Source: Cerioporus squamosus
Taxonomy: Eukaryota; Basidiomycota; Agaricomycetes; Polyporales; Polyporaceae
Length of the DNA: 64,000 bases
Reading direction: 5' to 3'
Assembly (NCBI GenBank): GCA_022592435.1
Contig: JABYQS010000046.1
Coordinates: 1 to 64,000, forward strand
Shown: positions 11,803 to 23,205 of the stretch, piece after piece
Position numbering within the stretch: position 1 is the stretch's first letter
Layout: the number at the start of each line of letters is the position of its first letter
Position numbers and translations under genes: made by a program
Notes under the pieces: model-generated
What the model was told of the DNA's origin: nothing
The model's input: only the letters and a program-made list of their open reading frames with translations
Database searches by the model: none

Positions 11803-12020
11803 GACAGTTGAACCTCCGGGATTTGACTCGAGAGGATAATCAGGACGAGCGCGAGGCGGCCGAGGAGAGGCTAGGGTGGCAAGGGGGCGGAAGGTCTGAG
11901 CAAGTCTACGGCATATCCAAGCCAGATTGCCACAAAGTCGCAGTCAGTGAAAGACACCGCAAGCAAGATGAGAGCCCGTTGATACAGGCCCTTGAAACGA
12001 AACGACAGGCAGAGAGTCGG

Positions 12021-12040
12021 ACTAGTGAGTACTAGTGAGT
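12021..12040. repeat. 10-bp direct tandem repeat, two copies
   Basis: actagtgagt is repeated twice without mismatch in the spacer between the divergent tRNase Z and membrane-protein genes. No function is assigned. Confidence 0.6.
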
Positions 12041-12524
12041 AGTGGAGGCTGGGTGGAGGTCAGTCGCTGCGTAGCGCGCGTCGGATGCCTTGATAAACGC
12101 CCACAAAATACTGAGCGGGCCCTTACGTAAACCACATAGACGCTTTCGGCAGTTTGGTTGCCTGATTAGACTAGAGTCTTGCCGTGGCAAAGAAGCATGG
12201 GGCGGCCAATGAGAAGGCGTCGAGCGAGATCAGTGCGTTCGGATGTCTCGATCGCTCTCCCGTCCAAGCGACCGCCTACATATTCCTCGTTGATATTTCA
12301 TGCTGGCCCCATCGCTCGCAGTCGTCCTATGCTGCTTATATAGCCATACGAGGATTCACTCTCGTCCGTCTCTCCTTCCCCTCCTGCTCCTCCTTAGTGG
12401 CGGATGAAGACCACCAACTGCTGCTTGTCCGCGTAGCCCGGTGCTTTCTGCAGTATCGTCGACGCATCCTTGATATTCAGCGAGCTAAGCAACCTTCTAA
12501 GCTTTGCTTGCCACACGCTGTGCC

Positions 12525-14232
12525 ATGGGAGTCAACTGGGACGATCCCTCTGTCATTGCCTTCTGCGGCTTCATCTTCAATCAGATCGCGGTATTCCTCC
12601 TCGGATTCTTTGGGTATGTGCCCCACGATCAAGTCTACAGCGCACTAACTGATGCTCACGTTACGTCTGCAGGAACCATGTCCTGACGCGTATGGACATC
12701 GAGTGGTCTCTGATTACTCGGAAGCGTCGGTTTAGTCTTGTTCTGGTTTGTGATGCTCACTTTCCTCCAGTCCCATCGTGATTGAAGCACAGTCCCAGAT
12801 CCCTTACCTTTTCGGGCGTTACGCACTACTCGCGACTCTGTTGGTCTTGTAAGCAATGCCTGTTGTCTCTGCAGGAGTATTTCTCTATTGACAGTAATCT
12901 CAGCGTCGTCACAAATCGTTTCCATACGAAGGTCGCATGCAATGGTTAGTGTCTTGAATCTGCCAGACTGAGTAGCTTAAGTACTCACTGTGGTGGACCG
13001 GTAGCGATGTACAAATCCCTTGCCCTCCTCGGAAGCGCAGCGTCCTTCTGCTCTACCATGAATCTCGGCCTCCGGTCGTACATCATCTGGAAGGACATGA
13101 ATCGTCTTGTGGTCTGGCTACTGTCCCTAGCTTGCGTTGCCCATGCTGCACTTGTTGGAGTCCGTAAGTGATAGATCCTGGTGCTGTCAACATGTCGGTA
13201 TTCATCCGACTCATTGCAGAGGCCTCCGAGAGCGTCGCCTTCACGTGGAACTCTCAAACGCAAGCATGCGTTGTCGTTCAATCGAACCATGTTACGATGT
13301 TCGTCTTCTACCTGTACAGTGAGTGCCCTCACTGTGTTGCTCGAGTCTGCCCCCTAACAGGATAAGGAAGCTCTGATTATGGATCTCACAATCCTTATAC
13401 TTACCGTCACTGGCTTATGGCGGAAGGGTGCTCTGAGGAGCGCCATTGGTGCCTCGTTATCGGAGCAATGCCTCTGGTATGTGGTGGGGACGTTTGTTGT
13501 CACCATCCCGGCGGTAGTAAGTACTATTGGTTACGCTTCAGAGCGCGAGCTACAACCGGTTTCGAACCACAGGTGCTCCCCGCTTTAAACCTCAACGGTG
13601 AGATATATTGACTCTCCCCATCCGAATGACGTCGGTGTTTACTTCGTATCCCCAAACCAGTGATCATGAACTTTATAGCTTCGATACCAGGTACGTCTGC
13701 ATCCCTGCACTTGGCGGTATTCGAGAGCCGACCTCACCAACTTACTCGCATCAGCGACAACTTTCAGGTTGGTGGAGCGTCATATGCGCCCTCCGTTTTC
13801 CTCATCTTTGTTCCCAGCGTCGTCATGTCTTCGGGTGCTGTGCTCTCGCTCAAGCCAGAGGACGTCTTCGAAACGTACGTACCCCACTCCGGTTGTGGCG
13901 TTCAACCAAGCGCGAGCTGACTTGACCGCGGCTCAGGACTAGCGGCACAACCACCATCGCTCAGCCAACTGATCATTCACGCGGTATCTCAGGCGGCTTT
14001 ATGCAGTACCGCCGCCAGCATGCGCACGTAACGCTGACCACGAACATCATACTAGAATCGTACGTCTACTGTCCATGTTGTGCCGTCTGTCTGGGGAGCT
14101 GACGTCGTGTCGCCACGTTCTACCTTTCTCTCGCACAGGCATGCGGACTCTGCCGTGCTGGAGTCGAGGTTCGACGTGCGATCGAACGGCAAGACGGAGG
14201 ACAGCAAGCAGACGGCGTCTACTGCCGTGTAA
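12525..14232 (+). CDS. orphan multi-spanning (about seven-helix) membrane protein of basidiomycete type
   Basis: Many short exons join into a protein with repeated hydrophobic helices. The first exon is MGVNWDDPSVIAFCGFIFNQ followed by IAVFLLGFFG. Later segments include RMDIEWSLITRKRRFSLVL, YLFGRYALLATLLVL, YKSLALLGSAASFCSTMNLG, RLVVWLLSLACVAHAALVGV, LWYVVGTFVVTIPAVV and YAPSVFLIFVPSVVMSSGA. The cytoplasmic-looking tail is polar (FDVRSNGKTEDSKQTAS), with a stop at 14230-14232. The layout resembles a large uncharacterised family of seven-helix proteins expanded in agaricomycetes. No ligand, enzyme motif or G-protein signature is visible. A tatatag element at about 12338-12344 lies 185 bp upstream of the ATG. 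Fold and location are inferred; the function is unknown. Confidence 0.7.
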
Positions 14233-14828
14233 CAGCAGCTTTGGCTCCCGTGTGGCTCGTCGCGGACATCCATCGCAGTACAGTACTTAGGCTTTCGCCG
14301 CAAGTGTTCCATTGGCACCTTCGCCTCTTACAATGGTCTTGGTTGTCTTCACCTATGCATGCGTCGTCGCACATGTAGCTCATGCAGCATTGATAGTAGT
14401 GTATTCAGACTATGTAGTAGCCGACTTTTCCTTGTCGTTTGCACCAATATATCCCCTTCTCAACCTACAGGGAGGGTGTCTCCGTGGCACCTGCGCGAGC
14501 TTGGAGGAATCTTGGCTACCCTAGGGAGCATGAAGACCACGAGACGACAAGTCGTATGTTATCATAAGGAATGAGTACTTCTCTTCCGAGTCCTCACAGT
14601 CCGGAGGCTTCAGGTCTAAGCATGGTTACGTGAGCGTAGGCGCGCGCTGTCTGCGGAAGCTGAGACGGGCGTCGTCGCACCGCCGGCCGACATCGCTCTC
14701 AGCTTCACCCACATCTCTCCGTCGCCCCCTCCTTGACGCTTCCCCTCCAGCTGGCCGGCCTCTTGATTTCCTTTCCTTGCTGAGCTGGTTTCTCCGTTTC
14801 TTTGTTGCACACAAGGTGCTGAGCCTGC
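14233..14828. other. intergenic spacer upstream of CDC50
   Basis: About 600 bp. A C/T-rich tract before the CDC50 start (14690-14815) is typical of fungal promoters and 5' leaders. The open frames here on both strands look like by-products of composition, and I see no gene. Confidence 0.4.
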
Positions 14829-16345
14829 ATGGCGATCTTCAACCGCAAGAAGAACGGCGACGCTGAGGGTGAAGGGGCGAAGAAGGAGAAGGGCAGCTGG
14901 CGGAGACCGGCTAGTGCGTGTCGTCCTTGCTTCCCTTGCGTGTGATGTACGGAGGGAGGGTCGTCGTGTCTCGTCTGACTGTGTGCCTTTGACCGTGACA
15001 GATACCGCATTCAAGCAGCAGCGCCTGAAGGCATGGCAGCCGATCCTCACGCCCCGCACCGTACTCCCGACGATATTCATCGTCGGCATCCTCTTTGCGC
15101 CCATCGGCGCACTCCTCATCTGGGGCAGCAGTCTCGTACGTCTCTCCGTTGACTGCGGGTTGTTCACCCGTGCTTATGCTCCGTCGTCTCGTATGTCCAG
15201 GTGACCGAGATTGACCTCGACTACACCGACTGCGAGACCCTATCCGCGCAAAATGGGAGCGCATCGACCTTCACGGACATGCCTTCGTCCAAATACACCT
15301 ACAAGCTGCGCTCATCCGACTCGAACGCGCCTGTCTCCACCCCGCAGTGGGCGTTCCTCAACCGTACGGGCGCCGCCGGGGTCGCGGTGGGCGAGGAGCA
15401 GCAATGTGTGCTGCAGTTCGACGTGCCGGCAGACATCCAGCCGCCGGTGCTGCTGTACTACAAGCTCACGAACTTCTACCAGAACCACCGGCGGTACGTG
15501 AAGAGCCTCGACCAGAACCAGCTGCGCGGAGACTTCGTGAGCGCGGACAAGCTCAGGGGTGGTGATTGCAAGCCGCTGGGCGCGATTGACGGGAAGGCGG
15601 TATATCCCTGCGGGTTGATCGCAAACTCGCTGTTTAATGGTGCGTGGTTCGCGTGTTGTGTCGTTCCGTGTGGTCCTCTCAACAGGCTGTTGGGCCCTAC
15701 AATAGATACCTTTACCAACCTCACCCTGACGACGGACTCGTCCACCAACTATACGTGGTCGGAGAAGGGGATTGCGTGGCCTGGGGAGTCGAAGAAGTAC
15801 GCGACGAAGCCCAACTACGACATCTCCCAGATCACTCCCCCGCCCAACTGGGCGAGGCGCTTCCCCGACGGCTACACGGACAGCAACCAGCCCCCTGACT
15901 TGAAGTCCGACGAGCACTTCCAGAACTGGATGCGGACCGCGGGTCTTCCGACGTTTACAAAGCTGTGGGGCCGTAACGACAACACGAAGCTGGCCAAGGG
16001 CCGTTACCAGATCACTGTCAACATGAGTGCGTTTCTCAGGTAGTAGCTTCGTGCTATCAGCAATTGACTCAGATGGACAGACTTCCCCGTGCGTCCGTAC
16101 AAGGGCACGAAGTCGATCGTTATCTCAACGGTTTCGTGGATGGGCGGGAAGAACCCCTTCCTGGGGTGGGCGTACGTCGCCGCCGCCGGTCTCCTCGTCC
16201 TTCTCGGCATCCTCGGTACCATCCGGCACCTCGTCAAGCCAAGGTCTGTCATGCTGTTACCTCCTGGCATACTGAGGTCTCACACGCATATCGCGGCAAT
16301 TGCAGGAAACTGGGCGACATGTCTCTACTTTCGTTCAACCGCTGA
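14829..16345 (+). CDS. CDC50: Cdc50/Lem3 family, P4-ATPase flippase beta subunit
   Basis: Non-catalytic partner of P4-type lipid flippases, needed for their ER exit and for moving phospholipids to the cytosolic leaflet. The model starts [19 protein letters not shown] and continues [20 protein letters not shown] and then the first membrane helix ([20 protein letters not shown]). The large lumenal domain follows ([75 protein letters not shown]). Next come [36 protein letters not shown] and the second helix ([18 protein letters not shown]), with the short tail [12 protein letters not shown]. The NxT/S sites and paired cysteines expected in the lumenal domain are present. Five or six exons; full length for the family. 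Confidence 0.95.
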
Positions 16346-16785
16346 CGATCTGTGTTCATCATGACCCTCGCTTGCGTGTTTCGTATTTATTCCGGACTAC
16401 GTGTACCACCCCTGACCTGTTCGTCAGAGACCCGCCTGCGTAATGGAGTATCTCATGCTGTATTAGAACCACATCCTTATTCTCTCCTCTATGTCAGGTT
16501 TTGCAAGTCTTTCTCGTGGAGGCATGAGTGTTAAGTAGGTGTCATGTTGCGCCTTGGGCGCGCGATCAGCTTGCGAGCGGACTGGTTAGGGAGTCACTCA
16601 GCTGTCCATGTCACCGCCCGCCGTGCCTCGCTGACGTTCCACGTATCTCATACGTTGCAACTTGCCAGGCACGCCGTCACCTCGGACGGATGTGTATCAT
16701 ATATGCGCTGCGCAAGTTACGATCGTATAAATAGGCGTTAGTTGTATTCTTGGTTCGCCCATCTGCTCCGGACCTTCATCTGACG
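16346..16785. other. intergenic spacer and F-box gene promoter
   Basis: 440 bp between two same-strand genes. The only feature recognised is the TATA element at 16726-16735. No open frame here resembles a gene. Confidence 0.4.
16726..16735 (+). promoter_or_regulatory. TATA box of the F-box gene
   Basis: tataaatagg matches the TATA consensus and lies 60 bp upstream of the ATG at 16786, with nothing coding between. Confidence 0.55.
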
Positions 16786-18767
16786 ATGTCCTCGTACGCC
16801 ACTATGGTGCCACAGTTCTTTCAAGGAGCTCAGAGCTTAGTGGGACGTCTTCTTCCTTCTTCAGCGTCATCCTCCGAGCGGGCCCCAGTCACATCGTCCG
16901 ACGAATCACTCTCAGCCAGAGCTGACGTGGATCTACAGCCCGGCACTAGCCTCCACACACTCCCTGAAGATGTACTCCTTCTCACTCTTTCGTTGCTTGA
17001 TCCAGATGATCTTGTCGCGTTCAAGCGGGTGCGTGTAGTGCTGGCTGTAGCATGGATAGGAGTACACACTCACGTTACGTCCTCCAGACTTGCCGCTTCC
17101 TCTCCCGAGTCGTTGCCAATGACGCACGGCTGCAGTACAGGCTCGCGCTCGCTGCCAGTGGGATGGTCGATGGACCCCCAAGCGACATGGCCCTCGGCGA
17201 ACGCGTCGAGCGGTTAGAGGCGCACCGCGCGCGGACGTCGCCGCTGCGGAACCCCGACTTCTCTTGTAATGAGCACGTTTGGCCGAGGTCCGAGCGGCGC
17301 GTTCAGGTGCTGGTGTGCGACCGGACTGTATTCTATGCTGTTGCCACTGGGGCCGGGGGATATGATGTCGAAATACGCTCGCCTGGGGCTGCGCCTCGCC
17401 ATCTCACCCTAGAGCTCCGAGAGGATGCACACTTCAAAGCTGCGGATTTGTCCCAGGATCTGCTTGTTGTCGGCGAGGTTGTGATGGATTCACCGTGCGT
17501 ACTCTGGAAAGAGGAATGGTCTCAAGGGATAATTTGCAGGACTGACGATCTTTGCCCATTCCATCCAGGAAGTTGAAGATGCACCTGCTGTCCATCGAGA
17601 CCGGAATGCCACATCCAGCAGCCGTGTCCCCGTGGATAGAAGTCGAGTGCGAGCGCGCGACGCAATCCCCCGTTCAAATCTTCCGCGAGAAGGTGGTCTG
17701 GCAGCGGTGCCAGTCGGATCCTCAGGCCAATCGCGACGTCGAAGTGTGGAACTGGCAGACCTGCAAATTAGTTTGGGTGAGCACAGCGATACGTCACAAG
17801 GGACGTTTCCTATATGTTGTCCACGAACTGACATGGATTCGTACTAGCGACACGCATTCCGTCCCCAAGTGTCATATACCTTCCTCGACGATTACCACCT
17901 CATCGTGACCGCCTACCGCCAAGAGGAGGTCATGATTTATGACCTTTGCGAGGATGGGACTGCTTCAGTCAATCGTAAGGCCGAACCGCTCCTCACGCTG
18001 GAGCTACCGCTGGGTGCATTCCGATGCGCTGTTCACTACGACGAACGCTCTCGGATCCATCGGTCGTCGGCTACCGCGGGCCTGCCCTTTGTCCCGGACC
18101 CCGCACTAGCGGTGACTGCCATCCGGTTCTCCATCTATGCCCCCGAGCTCTCTGCGGCCCTGATCCTTGTCCCAGGAGCTACGATTTACGAACAACTGAG
18201 GATCACAGACGAGCGCGGTCTCCGGTCCCGCAAGGTGTTCTGGCATGAATGGGGCCCCGAAGGCACCCTCCTGCTGAACATGTCTAGCCCCCATCTTGTT
18301 GGACGCATCTCGTTCAACACTTACGGGAGTCGGATGGCCCTCATCACCCTTGAAAAGACCAGCCTGTTGAGTCGGAAGGTGTCCTTGGAGGTCGTCGTCC
18401 TGGATCTGAGCCCACGGGCTGTCCGGGCGGTGAGGAAACCAACATTCTTGCAGGACAGGGACCCTCACAGGATGATGTCTGGCGTAGATGTCAGGAGGTT
18501 CCAGTTCAGTACGTTGCGGGCCAATACGCCGCATGAGTCCTACATGGGTCCTAGACTCTGCTACCCCGAAGGACACTACCCTACGATGATCAGTATGGAT
18601 CGTGATGGGTTCGTGATTTTGGTGAGTCCCTCCGTATGGTCATATTGCCCAGCCCAACTTGCTCATATTGGTGTTCATAGAACGAGTGGGAACCTCCGTA
18701 TCAGGAGAGGTCTGGATTTGGATATCAGGCATTCACTCACATTGTGCGGGACGATGAGAATTACTAG
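16786..18767 (+). CDS. F-box domain protein, probable SCF substrate adaptor
   Basis: The amino-terminal region is Ser/Ala-rich. It is followed by an F-box: LHTLPEDVLLLTLSLLDPDD, then LVAFKR spliced to TCRFLSRVVANDARLQYRL, covering roughly residues 60-110. This motif binds Skp1 in SCF ubiquitin ligases. The remainder is a long region with a beta-rich pattern (VLVCDRTVFYAVATG, YTFLDDYHLIVTAYRQ, ALILVPGATIYEQL, GRISFNTYGSRMALITLE) lacking identifiable WD or LRR repeats, as is common in the expanded F-box families of mushrooms. The last exon reads NEWEPPYQERSGFGYQAF and stops at 18765-18767. The substrate is unknown. At least four introns. Confidence 0.85.
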
Positions 18768-19309
18768 CGTCGTGTTGCACTTGACAATACTTTTATATCC
18801 ACGACGAAAGTCATTTATGTACCTGCAGCAGTCACTTCGCATGGGAACACGGAGTGACAAACTGCTTCATAATATTGGGAGAGAGTATGTACGTCAGTGA
18901 GTTCGTAGCTGTCGCGAAGCCATGTAATGAGTGGATCGACGCACGTGCTGGCGTCACGATGTCATCTTCAAGTTCCTACAGTAGTACTTAGTACTACGTG
19001 TATGCGACGACCCAACACGTTCGACGTTCAGTGCAGAGTAGCTACGTTATTTGAGTATGTAAGTGAGAAGATGCCACGCATGGCGGCTGGAGGGAGTCGC
19101 AGTAGTGTCGATGCTATATCGACGCTGGTGGCTGTCGACGCTGCTTACCTATGCTTACCCAGAGTAAGTACTTTTATTTGTCACACCTTCCTTTTTAGTT
19201 TCCGGCTTACTCTACGTTTTGATCTCGTACCTCAAACGCTGACAAAATCGGCCCCGGCCAAGCCTCGGTTTCTGCGGTACTTACAGGACGGTTAAGACCG
19301 CTGGCGTCC
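18768..19309. other. intergenic spacer
   Basis: 540 bp between the F-box gene and the hydrolase gene. It contains the palindromic stretch agtagtacttagtactac at about 18979-18996 and a T-rich segment at 19167-19200. No gene seen. Confidence 0.4.
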
Positions 19310-22300
19310 ATGGTGGCTCGTCACATCTTTCTCTTGTCTCTGCTGCTCTCGACGCTAAACGCGATTGGAGCCACTGCTGATACACTGGGCGACGCGGCGC
19401 AAGTTCTGATGGGAAGTAGTCCAAGTGAGGAATGGGATGTGTCTGTCTCAACGGAATGGGACGTGAGTACATATTTGGTGTTGTAAGGAGGGTTGTGCTA
19501 GGGTCCGTCCTGACGCTCCCTGATCAGGTCCTTGGCCCATTTCCTATCCATGCTCGGGAGCAACACTTCCTCTCGCCTTCGTTCCCGCTCAACCGTAAAT
19601 ACGTTTTCCCAACCAGTTTAGTGATGGTGCCCAATATATACCCGTTTCCCAGTGTCACACTCGGAGCCCGTCGAATTGCATACGACGTACCCTTCTTCCT
19701 ATGCTGACGGTGGATTCGTCGGTTGGACAAAGGCCCATTCGCAAGAGGACGGAACCCTCCAAGTTTCGTTCCCGAGTATCAGGTAGAGTTTGTTTTAGCT
19801 TGAGTGAAAGAGCGGTATCTGACTGCATAACGGGACAGATGGGAGTCTTTGCGCGCGACTGAAGGATGGGCTGCCTTGCAGCATCACAGCCTACTGCGGA
19901 CGACGCTCACCGTGTATCCCCCATCTGGAGCGGCACAGCAACAGCACTTACCTCCGCCACGCTTGACCGTGAATCTACTTCAAGGCTCATACTTCACGGT
20001 GCGCCCTCTGCCAGGCGCAGACGTCGGAGGCACGCCCGAATGGCACATGGGTAACATCTACGCCATGGGAAGCGCACCGCCAAACACGGTTGAACTGCCT
20101 GCTCCTCCTTCGCTGACTGGGCCGACAACGTACGAGCTTGTGGTTAGCGGGGATTATGAGGTAACGCGCATCCGACACGTACTTTCCTCCCCTGCTCACA
20201 GTGTCATTCCCTCAGATACGACTGTTTGGAGATCCTCGCCATGGAGGCGCCGAGGTGCCCACGTTGTCGATTACGCTCACAGTTGGTATTGAGGGAGAAT
20301 CTCCTTCGTTGCCCGTCATACGGGCCCTGTCCCACGATACTACGTGTGACTTTGTGGATGGTTGGGCATTCGGGGATGCTATTGGGGTTGGTATACGTAG
20401 CCTCCAAGGCTGGTGGACTGTAACAAGCGTTCGCATGTCCGGAGATCTGTCGGAGGTAAGGACCCTCCCCTGGCTTACTGGCATCATGGTGTTGCTCTGA
20501 CACGTCCAAGGGTATCGAGCTTGCCTTGTTACAGGAAACACGCATAGCTTCAACACAGACGCGGATAGTCCCCTTCAAGCTCACACAGTCGAAGGCCATC
20601 TCGTCCGACCGGTTAGACTTCACGGTCCAGCTGCAGTCGGACGACTCGAAGTCAACGGAGGAAATCCATGTTTCAATTCCCATCAAGCAGCGTGCCCGAT
20701 GGACATCGACGGATGCTAAAACGTCCACCGCGCTGAAGGCCTCTTATCTCTTCGGCACGTCCATGCCAACCGCGTTTCTCGTTGTGCCCCCCGTTGAGCC
20801 AAACAACGGCTCGTTTGTGCCGCCTATACTAGCGTTGCGTCAGTCTCTCCCTCCTCCTCGAGACAAGCTGCACTGTTTTACATCGGCAATCCCACAGACG
20901 GCGCTGGCCTCGACATCTTCGATCCTCAGATGCAAGCATTCTGGGTAAAGGCAGTACCCCGGCAGCGACACAGCTGGATCATCTTACCTTCAGGGAGAAC
21001 GTCATGGGTAGGTATCTGTCTTCGGCAGCCATGGTCTTTGTCTGATGAATTCTGCAGGGCTTGGACTGGCATGGTCCCAGCACACGAGAGGCATTAGCCA
21101 CCGTTGACGCGTTACACAGCATTCTGAGTGGGCGGCCTGAGTGGGATGAGTGGGGCCTTGCCCCTGAAACCCAGTTTCTGCTCATGGGCCACTCGAACGG
21201 CGGTCAAGGCGCGTGGTATCTCGCAGAAAGACACCCCGAAAGAGTCATCGCAGGTGAACCCTCACCCCCTTTCGCAATCTCACTGACCATATTGACCGGT
21301 TCCTTTGCGTAGTTGTGCCCGCCGCAGGATACATCAAGTCACAGTCATATGTTCCTTGGGTGCAGTCCAGGTGAGTGGTTTCCTTCCTCAAATTCTACGT
21401 TGACTAGCTGATCTCCCATTAGATCTGCTCACTACGTCGACCCTGGTCTCCGCGCCATCCTCGATTCATCGCTCACGCCCGACGACAACGACCTCTTCCT
21501 GTCTAATCTCGTTGATACTCCAGTACTTGCCATCCACGGGTATGTCTTCCTCAGATCTGCACTGGAGTCCGAACTTACGATAAACAGCGGTGATGACGAC
21601 AATGTTCCGGTTTGGCATACTCGTGAAGCTGTCTCCGTGCTGAAGACATGGAACCCCCAGGCGAACGTGACGTGAGCGACTTATTTCCCGGTACAGGATG
21701 ATTCTTCACATATCACAGATTCCGAGAAGACCCTGGCGAAGGCCACTGGTACGACGACATCTTCCTCAACCATCAAGTACAGACGTTCGTTTCCAAAGCT
21801 CTCGAAGGTCATGAAAAGGCGCTTTCAAGTACCTCGCGGTCATACACGCTCACTGTTGCCTCACCCGCCGACGTTGGGTCGTTACACGGGTGGCGTATCC
21901 ACAAGCTGCGTATACCTGGCAGGTGGGTATCCAGCATCTTCCATGCCACTAGCACGTCTGACTTAGTATCGTAGGTTGGCTCGCCTGTCTGTGGACGTTG
22001 GCCAAGACGCTGTGCGGGTTCGGAGCACCAACGTCGAGGCATTTTCGCTGCGCATCGCTTCATTGCCAACGGACGTGCAAATACTTGTAGATGGTCAGAC
22101 ACTGGAGCTTGACGAAGCGACGTGGGATCTGCCTGACTTCACGCTCGCGCTGTCGCAGAAGAGTGGCGTATGGACAGTACGTTCTCCAGTCTCTCTGAAG
22201 AAAGGAACATATCTGATGGTAGCGCTGTCGTCTCGCAGCCCTACGCCCCTTCGGATATCCCCGTCGCTCCTCCGACCGGCCGCATTGCTAACTTCCTAAC

Positions 22301-22906
22301 GACATCAGCGCCCATTGTCATCGTCATGCCCGATCAGACTTCCTCCCGACTACTCTCGGCTGCGCTGCGCATCGCACACACCCTCGATGTCTACCACAAC
22401 TTAGACGCTGAGATCATCGAGGACGAAGAAGCCGCGCGCAGGCTCAAGGAAGGCTCGCTTGGGTCGGGAAATATGGTCGTCCTGAACAGCGGCGAGCTGA
22501 GTGGCTTTGCCACGACCATCTTGGACAAGAGACAGACACCGTTCCGAGTACGGGGCGGCACCCTCGAATTGTGCGGACGCTTGCTCAACGAGCCCTCCAT
22601 GGCGACGCTCTTCCTCCACCCGCATCCCATCGACGCGAACAGCTTGGCCTTGTTCCTCTATGGCGCGGACCTCAGTGGACTGGAGAGGGGCCTGCGGCTT
22701 TTCCCTATACGAACTGGTGTTGCCGTCCCAGACTGGATCGTAATCGGCTCTCTTGCGGACGAACGAGGCTCAGGAGGTGTTGAGGGCGCTGGGTGAGTCA
22801 CTACACCATCGCTGGAAGTACCATCGCTTATTGATTGACACCGACACTCGTACACAGGGTTTGGGGTAACGACTGGAGCTGGAATGAAGCCATGTCCGCA
22901 TTCTAG
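19310..22906 (+). CDS. secreted alpha/beta-hydrolase, prolyl-oligopeptidase-like (S9 type) with a long N- and C-terminal extension
   Basis: Multi-exon gene starting MVARHIFLLSLLLSTLNAIG, a signal peptide. The amino-terminal third is a beta-rich domain (WDVLGPFPIHAREQHFLSP, YFTVRPLPGADVGGTPEW). The hydrolase domain contains an oxyanion motif (LHGAG, rebuilt across an intron ending near 20892), RQRHSWIILPSGRTSWG and the nucleophile elbow GHSNGGQ (about 21185-21210). The acid follows in HGGDDDNVP (about 21590) and the catalytic His in GEGHWYDDIF (about 21740), so the full Ser-Asp-His triad is present. A carboxy-terminal segment of some 300 residues follows (VIVMPDQTSSRLLSAALRIA, LALFLYGADLSGLERGLRLF) and ends NDWSWNEAMSAF. 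It is probably a secreted peptidase or esterase; the substrate is not predictable. Confidence 0.85.
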
Positions 22907-23205
22907 ATTACGACAAGAGGTATGTATGGGGTGATACATCACTACTGAATATACATGACACATTTAGAGTAGTACGTCGTGGTGTGGGTCGTGGGTGGTG
23001 CGTGATGGGATCGTCAGGGCTGACCGTAAGCAAAGTTCGAGCCATCACGTATGCCTTTTGTAACAGTGCGAGAGGGGAAAATTGTTACAATACAGTGCAA
23101 TGATAACACAGCCCAAAATTGAGAAAGGGAGGACGAGCGGGATATATATCACAGATAGCGAAAGCGACAGCAAGATGGTGGGGGTGGGCGGCCGAAGGGG
23201 TTGCT
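22907..23205. other. convergent 3' spacer
   Basis: 300 bp between the stop codons of the hydrolase gene and NOT1, which face each other. Low-complexity GTGG runs and A-rich stretches consistent with 3' ends; no gene. Confidence 0.4.

Noticed and set aside
15312..15917. 201-codon minus-strand frame
   Set aside because: It is the antisense shadow of the large lumenal-domain exon of CDC50, whose plus-strand reading is clearly conserved.
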